Source: Clostridiales bacterium
GTDB lineage: Bacteria > Bacillota > Clostridia > Christensenellales > Aristaeellaceae
DNA: 19,957 nt
Reading direction: 5' to 3'
Assembly (NCBI GenBank): GCA_004556545.1
Contig: SFGO01000046.1
Coordinates: forward strand, 1-19,957
The notes beneath the pieces were generated by a model. That model was not told the origin of the DNA and searched no databases. It was given only the letters and a program-made list of their open reading frames with translations. The number at the start of each line of letters is the position of its first letter. Positions within the stretch are counted from its first letter, which is position 1. Of this stretch, positions 1-7,195 are shown piece by piece. Made by a program: the position numbers and the translations under genes.

Positions 1-163
1 CACGGCGTTCCCCACCACCGTCGTGGTGGACCGTAACGGCAACATCGTGGGCGAGGCGATTCTGGGCGGCATCAACAACGAAACCCAGATGAAGACGCTC
101 CAGTCCCTCATCGACCAAACGCTGATGAAGGACATGGAAATGATGAACAAGGACGGCAAGTGA
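1..163 (+). CDS. Thioredoxin/TlpA-like redoxin, C-terminal end only
   Basis: The window opens inside this gene; the last 53 residues are visible, in the frame beginning at base 2. They contain AFPTTVVVDRNGNIV, the cis-proline strand and following beta-hairpin of thioredoxin-fold proteins of the TlpA/ResA type. The CxxC active site lies upstream, outside the window. Proteins of this type are usually membrane-anchored or exported disulfide reductases. The gene directly downstream is an exported MsrAB, and in known systems (for example pneumococcal Etrx proteins with MsrAB2) an extracytoplasmic thioredoxin-like protein recycles the oxidised Msr cysteines. That partnership is inferred here from adjacency. 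A terminator lies between the two genes, so they may be only partly co-transcribed. Confidence 0.8.
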   Translation, partial: TAFPTTVVVDRNGNIVGEAILGGINNETQMKTLQSLIDQTLMKDMEMMNKDGK

Positions 164-173
164 TCGTCCTGAC

Positions 174-207
174 GCGGCGCAGGGCGAGGGTCCTGCGCCG
201 CTTTTCT
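174..207 (+). terminator. Intrinsic terminator after the thioredoxin-like gene
   Basis: A perfect 10-bp GC-rich stem (GCGGCGCAGG at 174-183 with CCTGCGCCGC at 192-201) encloses an 8-nt loop and is followed directly by TTTTCT. It lies 10 nt after the redoxin stop codon and 70 nt before msrAB, so it ends or attenuates the upstream transcript. Confidence 0.85.
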
Positions 208-276
208 GTTACTCCCCTTCACGGGACGGACGACGGGGAGACGGCCTCGCCTGACCCCGGAAAGGAGGAATGAATC

Positions 277-1344
277 ATGAAGCTGAAAAAGAGAGGGGTC
301 GCCCTGCTGCTGGCCGCGCTGCTGCTTTCATCGGCCGCGCTGGCAGAGGCCCCCATGACCACCATGAGGGAGGAAGCGATGGAACACAGGCAGAATGTCA
401 TTTATCTGGCCGGGGGCTGCTTCTGGGGGCTGGAAAAGCTGATGCAGTCTATTCCCGGCGTGACGGATGCGGTCAGCGGCTATGCCAACGGCACCGGCGA
501 GGAAGACGCGAATTACCAGACGGTGGTCAAAGGCCAAACGGGCTTCCGGGAGACCGTGAAGGTGACCTACGACCCTGAGCAGGTCAGCCTGGACGCACTG
601 CTGCTGGCGTACTTTTATGTGATCGACCCAACGGTGGAGAACCGGCAGGGCAACGACGTGGGTAGTCAGTACCAGACCGGCGTGTACTACGAGGACGACG
701 CATCCAGAGAAATCGTGGAGCGCGTCGCCGCTCTGGAGCGGAGGCGCAGGGACAAATTCGTGGTGGAGATCGGCCCGCTGGTCAACTTCTTCCCGGCGGA
801 GGAGTATCATCAGGATTATATGGATAAAAACCCGAACGGCTACTGCCACATTCCCCGGGCGGAAATCGAGCTGTTCTCCCGGTTGAGGATCGATCCGGGC
901 GATTATCAAAAGCCCGCCGCCGAGGCCATCCGGGACAAGCTCACCGACGAGCAGTACCGGGTAACGCAGGAAAACGCCACCGAATCCCCCTTCCAGAACG
1001 AGTTCTGGAATCAGTTTGAGAAGGGCATTTATGTGGACATTGTTACCGGCGAGCCGCTGTTTTCCTCCACGGACAAGTTTGAAAGCAGCTGCGGCTGGCC
1101 CGCCTTCTCCAAGCCCATCGAGGAGCCTGCGGTGGTGGAGCTGCCGGACGACAGCCACGGGATGCACCGCACCGAGGTGCGCAGCCGGGCCGGGGATTCC
1201 CATCTGGGCCACGTCTTCACCGGCGACCGGGAAAGCCCCAACGGCGTGCGCTACTGCATCAACAGCGCCGCGCTGCGCTTTATCCCCTATGCAAGGCTGG
1301 AGGCAGAGGACTACGGATATCTTCTCAGTATCTTTGAAGAATAA
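277..1344 (+). CDS. msrAB: Exported bifunctional methionine sulfoxide reductase MsrA-MsrB
   Basis: Repairs oxidised methionine: the MsrA domain reduces the S-sulfoxide and the MsrB domain the R-sulfoxide. A signal peptide (residues 1-25, hydrophobic core LLLAALLLSSAALA) sends it out of the cytoplasm; it has no lipobox cysteine. MsrA (about 40-200) carries the GCFWG motif with catalytic Cys48, and Cys190 in NGYCHIP may be the resolving cysteine. MsrB (about 218-350) has SSCGWPAF, HLGHVF and RYCINSAALRF, with catalytic Cys327. The two CxxC pairs that hold zinc in many MsrB proteins are absent. The length (355 aa) fits an MsrA-MsrB fusion plus signal peptide. The start is supported by AAAGGAGG at 261-268; an earlier ATG at 270 is in another frame. 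An extracytoplasmic thioredoxin partner is probably the gene upstream. Confidence 0.95.
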   Translation: MKLKKRGVALLLAALLLSSAALAEAPMTTMREEAMEHRQNVIYLAGGCFWGLEKLMQSIPGVTDAVSGYANGTGEEDANYQTVVKGQTGFRETVKVTYDPEQVSLDALLLAYFYVIDPTVENRQGNDVGSQYQTGVYYEDDASREIVERVAALERRRRDKFVVEIGPLVNFFPAEEYHQDYMDKNPNGYCHIPRAEIELFSRLRIDPGDYQKPAAEAIRDKLTDEQYRVTQENATESPFQNEFWNQFEKGIYVDIVTGEPLFSSTDKFESSCGWPAFSKPIEEPAVVELPDDSHGMHRTEVRSRAGDSHLGHVFTGDRESPNGVRYCINSAALRFIPYARLEAEDYGYLLSIFEE

Positions 1345-1415
1345 TCTGCAAAGTGCTTTCTTCCGTTGTGATAGGATAACAGTACGATACCAGATTTCAT
1401 TTTGCTATCAACAGT

Positions 1416-1465
1416 GTGAACGCGCTCTGGTTGTGTCCTCGTGAACGCGCTCTGGTTGTGTCCTC
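1416..1465. repeat. Perfect 25-bp tandem duplication
   Basis: The same 25 bases (beginning GTGAACGCGCTCTGG and ending TTGTGTCCTC) occur head to tail at 1416-1440 and 1441-1465 with no mismatch and no spacer. The second copy ends exactly where the stop codon of the leftward regulator begins (1466-1468). The 121-bp gap between the convergent genes holds no clear terminator and no ORF of note. The duplication looks like recent slippage; no function is assigned. Confidence 0.95.
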
Positions 1466-2164
1466 TCAGAATTCTTCGTAAGAGGTCATGCCCAGATACT
1501 TGCCGGAGGAAAAATGTGCTTCCATGGCTCGTGCGAACGCTGGATAGCTGTGGTTCTCCAGCGCGGCGACGATGGCCTCGTGCTTGGTGACCGTCTGCTC
1601 CAGATGGGGCTGCTTTTTCTCCAGCTCGAAGCCGTCGTCCACAGACCAGATGGCCTCCAGCAGGGAGAGCAGCACGTCGTTGTGAAGGGAGCGGAACAGC
1701 GTCAGGTGAAAGTCCTTGTCCTCCTGAATAAAGAAGACGCCCCGGGACCAGTTGTCGCGCATGGCGTCGGCCAGGCTCCGCAGGGCCCGGACGTCCTCCT
1801 CGGTCATCGCGTGGAAGGCCTGCCGCATGTACGCCAGCTCCAGCACCTTGCGCACGCCGAACATTTCCCGGATGGAATGCTCCTCCTGCGGGCCCACCTG
1901 AAAAAACAGCACGTTCTGCAGAATGAAATCCAGATTGAAAGCCTGCACCTCCGTGCCCTTTCCGGGGCAGGCCCGCACCATGCCCATCAGCTCCATGCTC
2001 TTGATAGATTCCCGCAGCACGTTGCGGCTAACGCCCAGCGTCTCGCATAGCTTCTGCTCGGTGGGCAGCAGATCGCCCGGCTGCAGGTTGTTCTGGACGA
2101 TATATTTCCGAATTTCCCGATAGGTTCGGATGTAAAGCTTGTCATTCCGGTTCGTGTTTTGCAC
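1466..2164 (-). CDS. GntR/FadR-family (FCD) transcriptional regulator, NanR-like
   Basis: A ligand-responsive DNA-binding protein, probably the repressor of the divergent sialic-acid locus. Residues about 8-75 form the GntR winged helix (LLPTEQKLCETLGVSRNVLR, then MELMGMVRACPGKGTEV). Residues about 95-220 are an all-helical FCD domain with the usual metal or ligand-binding positions at Asp149/His153, His195 and His217. At 232 aa it has normal FadR-subfamily length. The start is GTG (2162-2164) with AAGGGG at 2174-2179; the first in-frame ATG is far downstream. E. coli NanR belongs to the same family and controls nan genes, so a NanR-like role is likely, but the effector is not visible from sequence. 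Its own promoter carries a matching operator, suggesting autoregulation. Confidence 0.9.
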   Translation of the reverse strand: MQNTNRNDKLYIRTYREIRKYIVQNNLQPGDLLPTEQKLCETLGVSRNVLRESIKSMELMGMVRACPGKGTEVQAFNLDFILQNVLFFQVGPQEEHSIREMFGVRKVLELAYMRQAFHAMTEEDVRALRSLADAMRDNWSRGVFFIQEDKDFHLTLFRSLHNDVLLSLLEAIWSVDDGFELEKKQPHLEQTVTKHEAIVAALENHSYPAFARAMEAHFSSGKYLGMTSYEEF

Positions 2165-2184
2165 GATGCTTCACCCCTTGCAGG

Positions 2185-2199
2185 ATTTGTAGAACAAAT
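2185..2199. promoter_or_regulatory. FadR-type operator downstream of the regulator's transcription start
   Basis: ATTTGT-AGA-ACAAAT is a perfect 6+3+6 inverted repeat. It contains TTGTAGAACAA, which fits the tNGTNNNACNa consensus known for the FadR branch of GntR regulators. It lies just downstream of the expected transcription start of the regulator, between promoter and GTG start, where a bound protein would block elongation. Binding by the adjacent regulator is inferred. Confidence 0.7.
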
Positions 2200-2201
2200 G
2201 C

Positions 2202-2237
2202 ATGTCTTATTATAAAACAGCCTTGCAAAAAAGTCAA
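2202..2237 (-). promoter_or_regulatory. Promoter of the GntR-type regulator
   Basis: Read on the minus strand: TTGACT (2237-2232), a 17-nt spacer, then TATAAT (2214-2209). This is a near-consensus sigma-A promoter, with the start of transcription expected near 2202 and a 5' leader of about 40 nt before the GTG codon. Confidence 0.75.
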
Positions 2238-2305
2238 TCACGATAGAAAATATGGCATAGAAACCAGCCCAAAAAAATATTATTGGCTTGGAAACAAAAA
2301 ACCTA

Positions 2306-2335
2306 TTGACACCGTTCCTCATTTGTAGTACATTT
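2306..2335 (+). promoter_or_regulatory. Promoter of the sialic-acid operon with overlapping operator
   Basis: TTGACA (2306-2311), a 17-nt spacer and TACATT (2329-2334) form a sigma-A-type promoter facing the transporter gene. The -10 box lies inside ATTTGTAGTACATTT (2321-2335). That sequence shares ATTTGTAG-ACA with the perfect operator at 2185-2199 but has a degenerate right half-site. A repressor bound here would exclude RNA polymerase. Transcription would start near 2341, leaving a leader of about 108 nt. Confidence 0.65.
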
Positions 2336-2404
2336 GAGTCACGAAAGAAACAGCGTACCCCCTGCAACGTTCCGTCCCGTCCCGTTCTTCCCATCGCTTC
2401 ACCC

Positions 2405-2417
2405 CCCCTGAAAGGGG
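2405..2417 (+). other. Small hairpin in the operon leader
   Basis: CCCCT-GAA-AGGGG forms a 5-bp stem with a 3-nt loop, 14 nt upstream of the AAGGAGG ribosome binding site of the binding-protein gene. It could tune translation or mRNA stability. The rest of the leader (2341-2448) holds C-rich sequence with CCGTC repeats and no ORF that I can support. Confidence 0.35.
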
Positions 2418-2448
2418 TTGAACAATATAGCAAGGAGGTCTTTCCAAG

Positions 2449-3714
2449 ATGAAGAAACTGATCGCCCTGTTCCTGTGCCTGATGCTGGTCCTGCCCGTAG
2501 CGGCGGCGCTGGCCGACGACATGACGACCGAGATCACCCTGTGGACCTTCCCTGTCGGCGGCTTTGGCGATGACGAACAAGTCCAGACGCTGATTGCGGA
2601 CTTCAACGCAGTATACCCCAACATCAAGGTGAATGTGGAGTATCTGGACTACACCAACGGCGACGTGCAGGTCACCACCGCCATGGAAGCCAAAACCACC
2701 CCTGACATCATCTTCGAAGGCCCCGAGCGTCTGGTGGCCGTGTATGCGGCGGCCAACGCGCTGGTGCCGCTGGATGATCTGTGGACGGACGAAGCCATGG
2801 CCGACATCAGCGCCGGCGTAGCCGCTGCCTGCAAGGACGCGGCCGGCGTGTACTACGAGTATCCCCTGTGCTCCACGGCCCACTGCATGGTCATCGACAA
2901 GGCTGCCTTTGAGAAGGCGGACGCCCTGCAGTACATCGACATGGAAAAGCATACCTGGACCACCGAGGGCTTTGAGATGGCCCTGCGCGCGCTGGTCGAA
3001 GCGGGCTACAACCCCACCGGCCTGATCTTCTGCTCCGGTCAGGGCGGCGATCAGGGCACCCGCGCTCTGGTGAACAACCTCTACAGCGGCAAGTTCACCT
3101 CCCCGGATTTCAGCAAGTACACCATGGACAGTGAGGAAAACATCAAGGCCCTGACCATGCTCCAGAAGTGGGCGGAGGAAGGTCTCATCGCCTTTGATCC
3201 CTCCATCAACGGCGGCGAGGAGCTGGCCCTGTTCGTCAACGGCACCTCCAAGATGGCCTTCTGCTGGAACGCCGCCATCGAGGGCCTGAACCGCGACAAG
3301 CTGGCCGACGGCGTGGAGCTGTTCCCCATGACCTTCCCCACCGACAAGGGCGATCCCGAACTGTGCGGCGGCATCTGGGGCTTCGGCATCTTCGACAACG
3401 GCGACGCTGCTAAGATTGAGGCGGCCAAGACCTTCATCCGCTTTGTGTGCGACGATCCCGTGCAGGTGCGCAAGAGCGTGTACATGTCCGGCTACTTCTC
3501 CGTGCGGTCCTCCGTGACCGGCCTGTATGCCGGCACCGAGAAGGAATATCTGGATACCTATGCTCCCTTCGTGCAGTATCTGGGCGATTACTATCAGGTG
3601 GCCCCGAACTGGAACACCCAGCGCTATGAGTGGTGGAACCTGCTCCAGCGCGTGGGCGCGGGCGGAAACGTGGCCGATGAAGTGGCCCTGTACATCCAGA
3701 ACGTGAACCAATAA
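2449..3714 (+). CDS. Sugar ABC transporter solute-binding protein (family 1), probably sialic-acid specific
   Basis: The extracytoplasmic receptor of an ABC sugar importer. A signal peptide (residues 1-22, MKKLIALFLCLMLVLPVAAALA) is followed by a mature domain starting DDMTTEITLWTF. The ITLWTF strand, the DFNAVYPNIKVNVEYLDY segment and TTPDIIFEG are typical of SBP_bac_1 proteins. No lipobox cysteine follows the signal peptide, unusual for a Gram-positive binding protein, which is normally a lipoprotein. At 421 aa it is of normal length. AAGGAGG at 2432-2438 sets the start. It is the first gene of the operon, followed by two cognate permeases and the nanA-E-K catabolic genes, so N-acetylneuraminate or a derivative is the likely ligand (compare pneumococcal SatA). 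The ligand is inferred from context only. Confidence 0.9.
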   Translation: MKKLIALFLCLMLVLPVAAALADDMTTEITLWTFPVGGFGDDEQVQTLIADFNAVYPNIKVNVEYLDYTNGDVQVTTAMEAKTTPDIIFEGPERLVAVYAAANALVPLDDLWTDEAMADISAGVAAACKDAAGVYYEYPLCSTAHCMVIDKAAFEKADALQYIDMEKHTWTTEGFEMALRALVEAGYNPTGLIFCSGQGGDQGTRALVNNLYSGKFTSPDFSKYTMDSEENIKALTMLQKWAEEGLIAFDPSINGGEELALFVNGTSKMAFCWNAAIEGLNRDKLADGVELFPMTFPTDKGDPELCGGIWGFGIFDNGDAAKIEAAKTFIRFVCDDPVQVRKSVYMSGYFSVRSSVTGLYAGTEKEYLDTYAPFVQYLGDYYQVAPNWNTQRYEWWNLLQRVGAGGNVADEVALYIQNVNQ

Positions 3715-3733
3715 GCCAACCGTCCGGGTTGGA

Positions 3734-3767
3734 GGGGCGCTCTCCCCATGGCTGAGCGCCCCTTTTT
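3734..3767 (+). terminator. Intra-operon terminator/attenuator after the binding-protein gene
   Basis: GGGGCGCTC (3734-3742) pairs perfectly with GAGCGCCCC (3754-3762) around an 11-nt loop, followed by TTTTT. It lies between the binding-protein gene and the permease genes. Partial termination here would give more binding protein than permease, a common arrangement in ABC importer operons. Confidence 0.8.
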
Positions 3768-3788
3768 CTAGAAAAGGGGGATCGCCGC

Positions 3789-4694
3789 GTGCAAACTACC
3801 GCCAGCATCAACCGCAGCCTGCGCGCCACGCGCAGGCGCGAAAGCATTTCCGGCTATCTGTTTATGGCGCCGGCTCTGGTTTTTTTCCTTGGGTTCGTCG
3901 TTTTTCCCATGTTCATGTGCCTGTTCAACAGCGCTTTTCGCTACACCCTTTCCGAGTTTACCTTCGTAGGTCTTGACAACTATGTTCGTTTGTTTCAGGA
4001 TGTGAAGTTCGGCAAGTCGCTGGTCAATACGCTGATGATCGTGCTGGTCAGCGTGCCCTTCACATGCCTGTTTTCGCTGTGGGTCGCTTCGGCGATTTAT
4101 CAGATGCGGCAGCTGTACACCTCCTTTTTCCGCTGTGTGTTCTATCTGCCGGTGGTCACGGGCTCTGTGGCGGTAACCGTGGTATGGAAATGGATGTTCA
4201 ACCCCTACTACGGCCTGCTCAACTATGTGTTTACGGCGCTGGGCCTCATCAGCAAAAACCTGAACTGGCTGGGCAGCGCGGATACGGCGCTGGGCTGCAT
4301 CATCACCATCCTGCTGACCACCTCCGTCGGTCAGCCTATCGTGCTGTATGTGGCGGCGCTGAGCAATGTGGATCATTCGCTGGTGGAGGCGGCGCAGGTG
4401 GACGGGGCTACCAGCCTGCAGACCTTTTGGCGCATCAAGTGGCCGCAGGTCATGCCCACCACGCTCTATATTCTGATCATCACCACCATCAACTCCTTCC
4501 AGTGCTTTGCGCTGATCGACCTGCTGACCTCCGGCGGGCCGCAGGATTCCACATTGACCATCATGTACTACATCTACCATAACGCGGTCAAGCTGAACAA
4601 CTTCGGCTACGGCTGCGCCATGGGCATCATTCTGGCGGCGATCATCGCGCTGTTCAGCGCGGCGCAGTTCCGTCTGGCCAAATCCGGCAGCTGA
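3789..4694 (+). CDS. Sugar ABC transporter permease, first subunit
   Basis: An integral membrane subunit of the importer, of the MalF/UgpA-like (CUT1) class. About six membrane helices are visible, starting with GYLFMAPALVFFLGFVVFP (residues 22-40). The cytoplasmic EAA loop that docks on the ATPase is EAAQVDGATSLQTFWRIKWP (200-219). The start is GTG at 3789, with AAGGGGG at 3774-3780; a short basic N-terminal tail precedes the first helix. At 301 aa it is of usual length. It is 16 nt upstream of the second permease. The substrate is inferred as sialic acid from the operon. No ATPase of this class is encoded nearby, so a shared MsmK-type ATPase is probably used. Confidence 0.93.
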   Translation: MQTTASINRSLRATRRRESISGYLFMAPALVFFLGFVVFPMFMCLFNSAFRYTLSEFTFVGLDNYVRLFQDVKFGKSLVNTLMIVLVSVPFTCLFSLWVASAIYQMRQLYTSFFRCVFYLPVVTGSVAVTVVWKWMFNPYYGLLNYVFTALGLISKNLNWLGSADTALGCIITILLTTSVGQPIVLYVAALSNVDHSLVEAAQVDGATSLQTFWRIKWPQVMPTTLYILIITTINSFQCFALIDLLTSGGPQDSTLTIMYYIYHNAVKLNNFGYGCAMGIILAAIIALFSAAQFRLAKSGS

Positions 4695-4710
4695 GGGGGC
4701 GAGGACAATC

Positions 4711-5544
4711 ATGGATCACAGCGTACATAAAATAACGGTTTATCGAATTGTGAGCATCGCGCTTCTGATTGTGCTGGCGCTGCTCATGCTGTTTCCGCTG
4801 TATTGGATCATCACGGGGTCCGTGAAGGGAGCAAAGGAAATCAACGCCCGGGTGCCCTCCTTTTTCCCCGTCAGTCCGACGACGGCCAACTATGCCAAGC
4901 TTTTCTCCAAGCCCGCATGGACGTGGCTGCTCAACACGGTGTTCATCTGCGGCATGACCATGCTGCTCGCCTGTCTGTGCGGCGCCATGGGCGGCTACGC
5001 GCTGGCCAAGAAGCAATTTGCCGGGCGCGGGTTGATCTTCACCATGTTCGTCTGCGCCATGGCGCTGCCCAAGCAGGTCATCATGATTCCGCTGCTCAAG
5101 GAAATGGCGTGGCTGAACCTGCACAACACCCTGTGGGCGGTCATCTTCCCCACCGTGGGCTGGCCCTTCGGCGTGTTCCTGATGAAGCAGTTCTCCGAGA
5201 ACATTCCCAATGAAATGCTGGAGGCGGCGCGCATCGACGGGGCGGGGGAGGCCCGCACCTTCATCGACATTGTGTTCCCCATGATTAAGCCCGGCGTGGG
5301 CGCGCTGGCGATCTTCACCTTCATCACCGCATGGAACGATTATTTCCTGCAGCTGATCATGCTCAACGCCCAGCGAAAGCTGACCATTTCTCTGGGCATT
5401 GCCAAGATGCAGGGCGAGGCCAGCACCGATTTCGGCCTGATTATGGCGGGCGCGACGCTGGCCAGCGTGCCGATCATCGCCGTGTTCCTCGCCTTCCAGA
5501 AATACTTCACCCGGGGCATCACCATGGGCGCGGTCAAGGGCTGA
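4711..5544 (+). CDS. Sugar ABC transporter permease, second subunit
   Basis: The partner membrane subunit, of the MalG/UgpE-like (CUT1) class, 277 aa. The first membrane helix is at about residues 12-34, followed by the conserved extracytoplasmic stretch ITGSVKGAKE. The EAA loop is EAARIDGAGEARTFIDIVFP (171-190), and the C-terminal end (KYFTRGITMGAVKG) is typical of this subunit. GAGGGGGCGAGG just upstream of the ATG acts as ribosome binding site and overlaps the end of the preceding gene. With the preceding permease it would form the heterodimeric pore for the sugar bound by the family-1 binding protein. Confidence 0.94.
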   Translation: MDHSVHKITVYRIVSIALLIVLALLMLFPLYWIITGSVKGAKEINARVPSFFPVSPTTANYAKLFSKPAWTWLLNTVFICGMTMLLACLCGAMGGYALAKKQFAGRGLIFTMFVCAMALPKQVIMIPLLKEMAWLNLHNTLWAVIFPTVGWPFGVFLMKQFSENIPNEMLEAARIDGAGEARTFIDIVFPMIKPGVGALAIFTFITAWNDYFLQLIMLNAQRKLTISLGIAKMQGEASTDFGLIMAGATLASVPIIAVFLAFQKYFTRGITMGAVKG

Positions 5545-5593
5545 GGAGAACCTCTGTTTTCAATTATCGATCATGAACGAGGAGGCCTTTATC

Positions 5594-6511
5594 ATGGGCA
5601 GCTTAGACAAGTACAAGGGCGTTTTCCCGGCGTTTTACGCCTGCTACGACGATCAGGGGGGTGTGAGCGAAACGCGCGCGCGCCGTCTGGCCCGGCATCT
5701 GGTGGATAAGGGCGTGAAGGGACTGTACGTAGGAGGATCCTCCGGGGAGTGCATCTATCTGGAAAAGGAGGAAAGGATGCGCACGCTGGAGGCTGTGATG
5801 CAGGAGGTAGGCGGCCAGTGTACCATCATTGCGCACGTGGCATGCAACAATACCGCGGAGAGCTGCGAGCTGGCAGAGCATGCCGAGCAGCTTGGCGTGG
5901 ACGCCATTGCCAGCATTCCTCCCATCTATTTTCACCTGCCGGACGCGGCCATCGCCCGATACTGGAACGACATCTCCGACGCGGCCCCCCATACGGATTT
6001 CTTTATCTACAACATTCCCCAGCTGGCGGGCGTGGCCCTTTCGATTCCGCTGATCAAGCGGATGCAGCAGAATCCCCGGGTCGTGGGGGTCAAGAATTCC
6101 TCCATGCCCGTCTATGACATCGAGGGCTTCCGTCGGGCCTTCGACCGGGAGTGCATCCTTTTCAACGGGCCGGACGAGCAGTTTGTGGCGGGACGCGCCA
6201 TCGGCGCGGACGGCGGGATCGGCGGCACCTACGCGGTGATGCCGGAGCTGTTCCTGAAGATGGATGCGCTGTGCCGGGCAAACGATTTTGCCGCCGCCGC
6301 GCCCATCCAGCATTCGGTGAACACCATCATCGAGGCGATGTGCGCCTGCCGCGGCAATCTGTACGCGGTCATCAAGAAGATCATAGAGCTGCGCGAGGGT
6401 CTGCCTCTGGGCGGCGTGCGTCCTCCAATGCCCAACCTGGAGGCGGAGGATATGGCGCAGGTACACGTTTGCGCCGAAATGATCGACGCTGCCATCAAAA
6501 GCTTTGCCTGA
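5594..6511 (+). CDS. nanA: N-acetylneuraminate lyase (DapA/NanA aldolase family)
   Basis: Cleaves N-acetylneuraminate to ManNAc and pyruvate in the cytoplasm, the first step of sialic-acid catabolism. The 305-aa TIM-barrel protein has the pyruvate-carboxylate loop VGGSSGE (46-52), the proton-shuttle tyrosine in IYNIP (Tyr139), the Schiff-base lysine in VVGVKNSS (Lys167) and GADGGIGGTY (204-213). The last motif nearly equals the GADGGIGSTY of E. coli NanA and separates it from dihydrodipicolinate synthases. E. coli has Thr where the second Ser of GSSGE stands, a conservative change. I place the start at 5594 because GAGGAGG (5579-5585) sits 8 nt upstream; an in-frame ATG at 5573 has no comparable site. 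The neighbouring nanE and nanK genes support the assignment. Confidence 0.93.
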   Translation: MGSLDKYKGVFPAFYACYDDQGGVSETRARRLARHLVDKGVKGLYVGGSSGECIYLEKEERMRTLEAVMQEVGGQCTIIAHVACNNTAESCELAEHAEQLGVDAIASIPPIYFHLPDAAIARYWNDISDAAPHTDFFIYNIPQLAGVALSIPLIKRMQQNPRVVGVKNSSMPVYDIEGFRRAFDRECILFNGPDEQFVAGRAIGADGGIGGTYAVMPELFLKMDALCRANDFAAAAPIQHSVNTIIEAMCACRGNLYAVIKKIIELREGLPLGGVRPPMPNLEAEDMAQVHVCAEMIDAAIKSFA

Positions 6512-6523
6512 GGTGACGGAAAA

Positions 6524-7180
6524 ATGAAGCTGAACGGAGCAACCGTCAATTTTCTGGGAGACAGCATCACGGCGGGAGTCGGAGCAAGCTGCGAGCGCAA
6601 CCGCTATACCGACGTTCTGGCAAGGGAATTCGGGCTGCTGCATGCCAATAACTACGGCGTAAGCGGATCGCGGATCGCCCGGCAAACCGTCATGACCGAT
6701 GAGCCACATGATCGGGACTTCTGCATGCGCATGACGGAAATGGACGCAAACGCCGATGCGGTGGTTGTCTTTGGCGGAACGAACGACTACGGCCACGGGG
6801 ACGCGCCCTTGGGCGTGCCTTCTGACAGGACACCTTTCACCTTCTGGGGGGCGTGCCACTGCCTGATGGACGGTCTGCTGACGCGCTATGCAGGAAAGCC
6901 CGTTGTGATCCTTTCGCCGCTGCACCGAGACGGCGAGAACGATCCCCATGGAGACGGTCGCAAGCCGCTGAGCGTTGCGCCGCTGTCCGCCTATCGGGAT
7001 ATTCTGCTGGAAACGGCGCGGCATTACGCCCTGCCGACACTGGATCTGTACGCCATCAGCGGCATCCAGCCGGAAAACGCCCGCTGCCGGGAGCTGCTTT
7101 TGCCGGACGGCCTTCACCCCAGCGATGAAGGGCACGCGCTGCTGGCCAGAAAAATCGGTCTGTTTTTACGGACGCTGTAA
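6524..7180 (+). CDS. Cytoplasmic SGNH/GDSL hydrolase, candidate sialate O-acetylesterase
   Basis: A 218-aa serine esterase of the SGNH superfamily. Block I is FLGDSITAG with nucleophile Ser14, a Gly47 block II (YGVSGS) follows, block III is GGTND with Asn88, and block V is DGLHP with Asp195 and His198. All catalytic positions are present. It has no signal peptide, so it acts inside the cell. It sits between nanA and nanE with 12- and 15-nt gaps, so it is part of the operon. Host sialic acids are often O-acetylated and O-acetyl groups hinder the lyase, so removal of acetyl groups after import is a reasonable role. The known E. coli NanS does the same job but is periplasmic. Substrate assignment is inference; another ester or a lipase-like role is possible. 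Confidence 0.85.
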   Translation: MKLNGATVNFLGDSITAGVGASCERNRYTDVLAREFGLLHANNYGVSGSRIARQTVMTDEPHDRDFCMRMTEMDANADAVVVFGGTNDYGHGDAPLGVPSDRTPFTFWGACHCLMDGLLTRYAGKPVVILSPLHRDGENDPHGDGRKPLSVAPLSAYRDILLETARHYALPTLDLYAISGIQPENARCRELLLPDGLHPSDEGHALLARKIGLFLRTL

Positions 7181-7195
7181 GGGAGAGAAAGAAGA

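Noticed and set aside
1366..1382. TTGTGATAGGATAACAG resembles the E. coli lac operator at 14 of 17 positions
   Set aside because: It lies between convergent genes with no promoter or LacI-type gene nearby; a short match is likely chance.
1416..1465. Tandem 25-bp units considered as a CRISPR remnant
   Set aside because: There are only two units, with no spacers, no hairpin and no cas genes.
1987..3711. Very long leftward open frame (574 codons) covering the sugar-binding-protein gene
   Set aside because: It is antisense to a clear binding-protein gene, runs through the promoter region, and has no recognisable motifs; it is an effect of GC-rich codon use.
5603..7135. Leftward 510-codon frame over nanA and the SGNH gene
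   Set aside because: It is antisense to two genes with intact catalytic motifs and has no family signature of its own.
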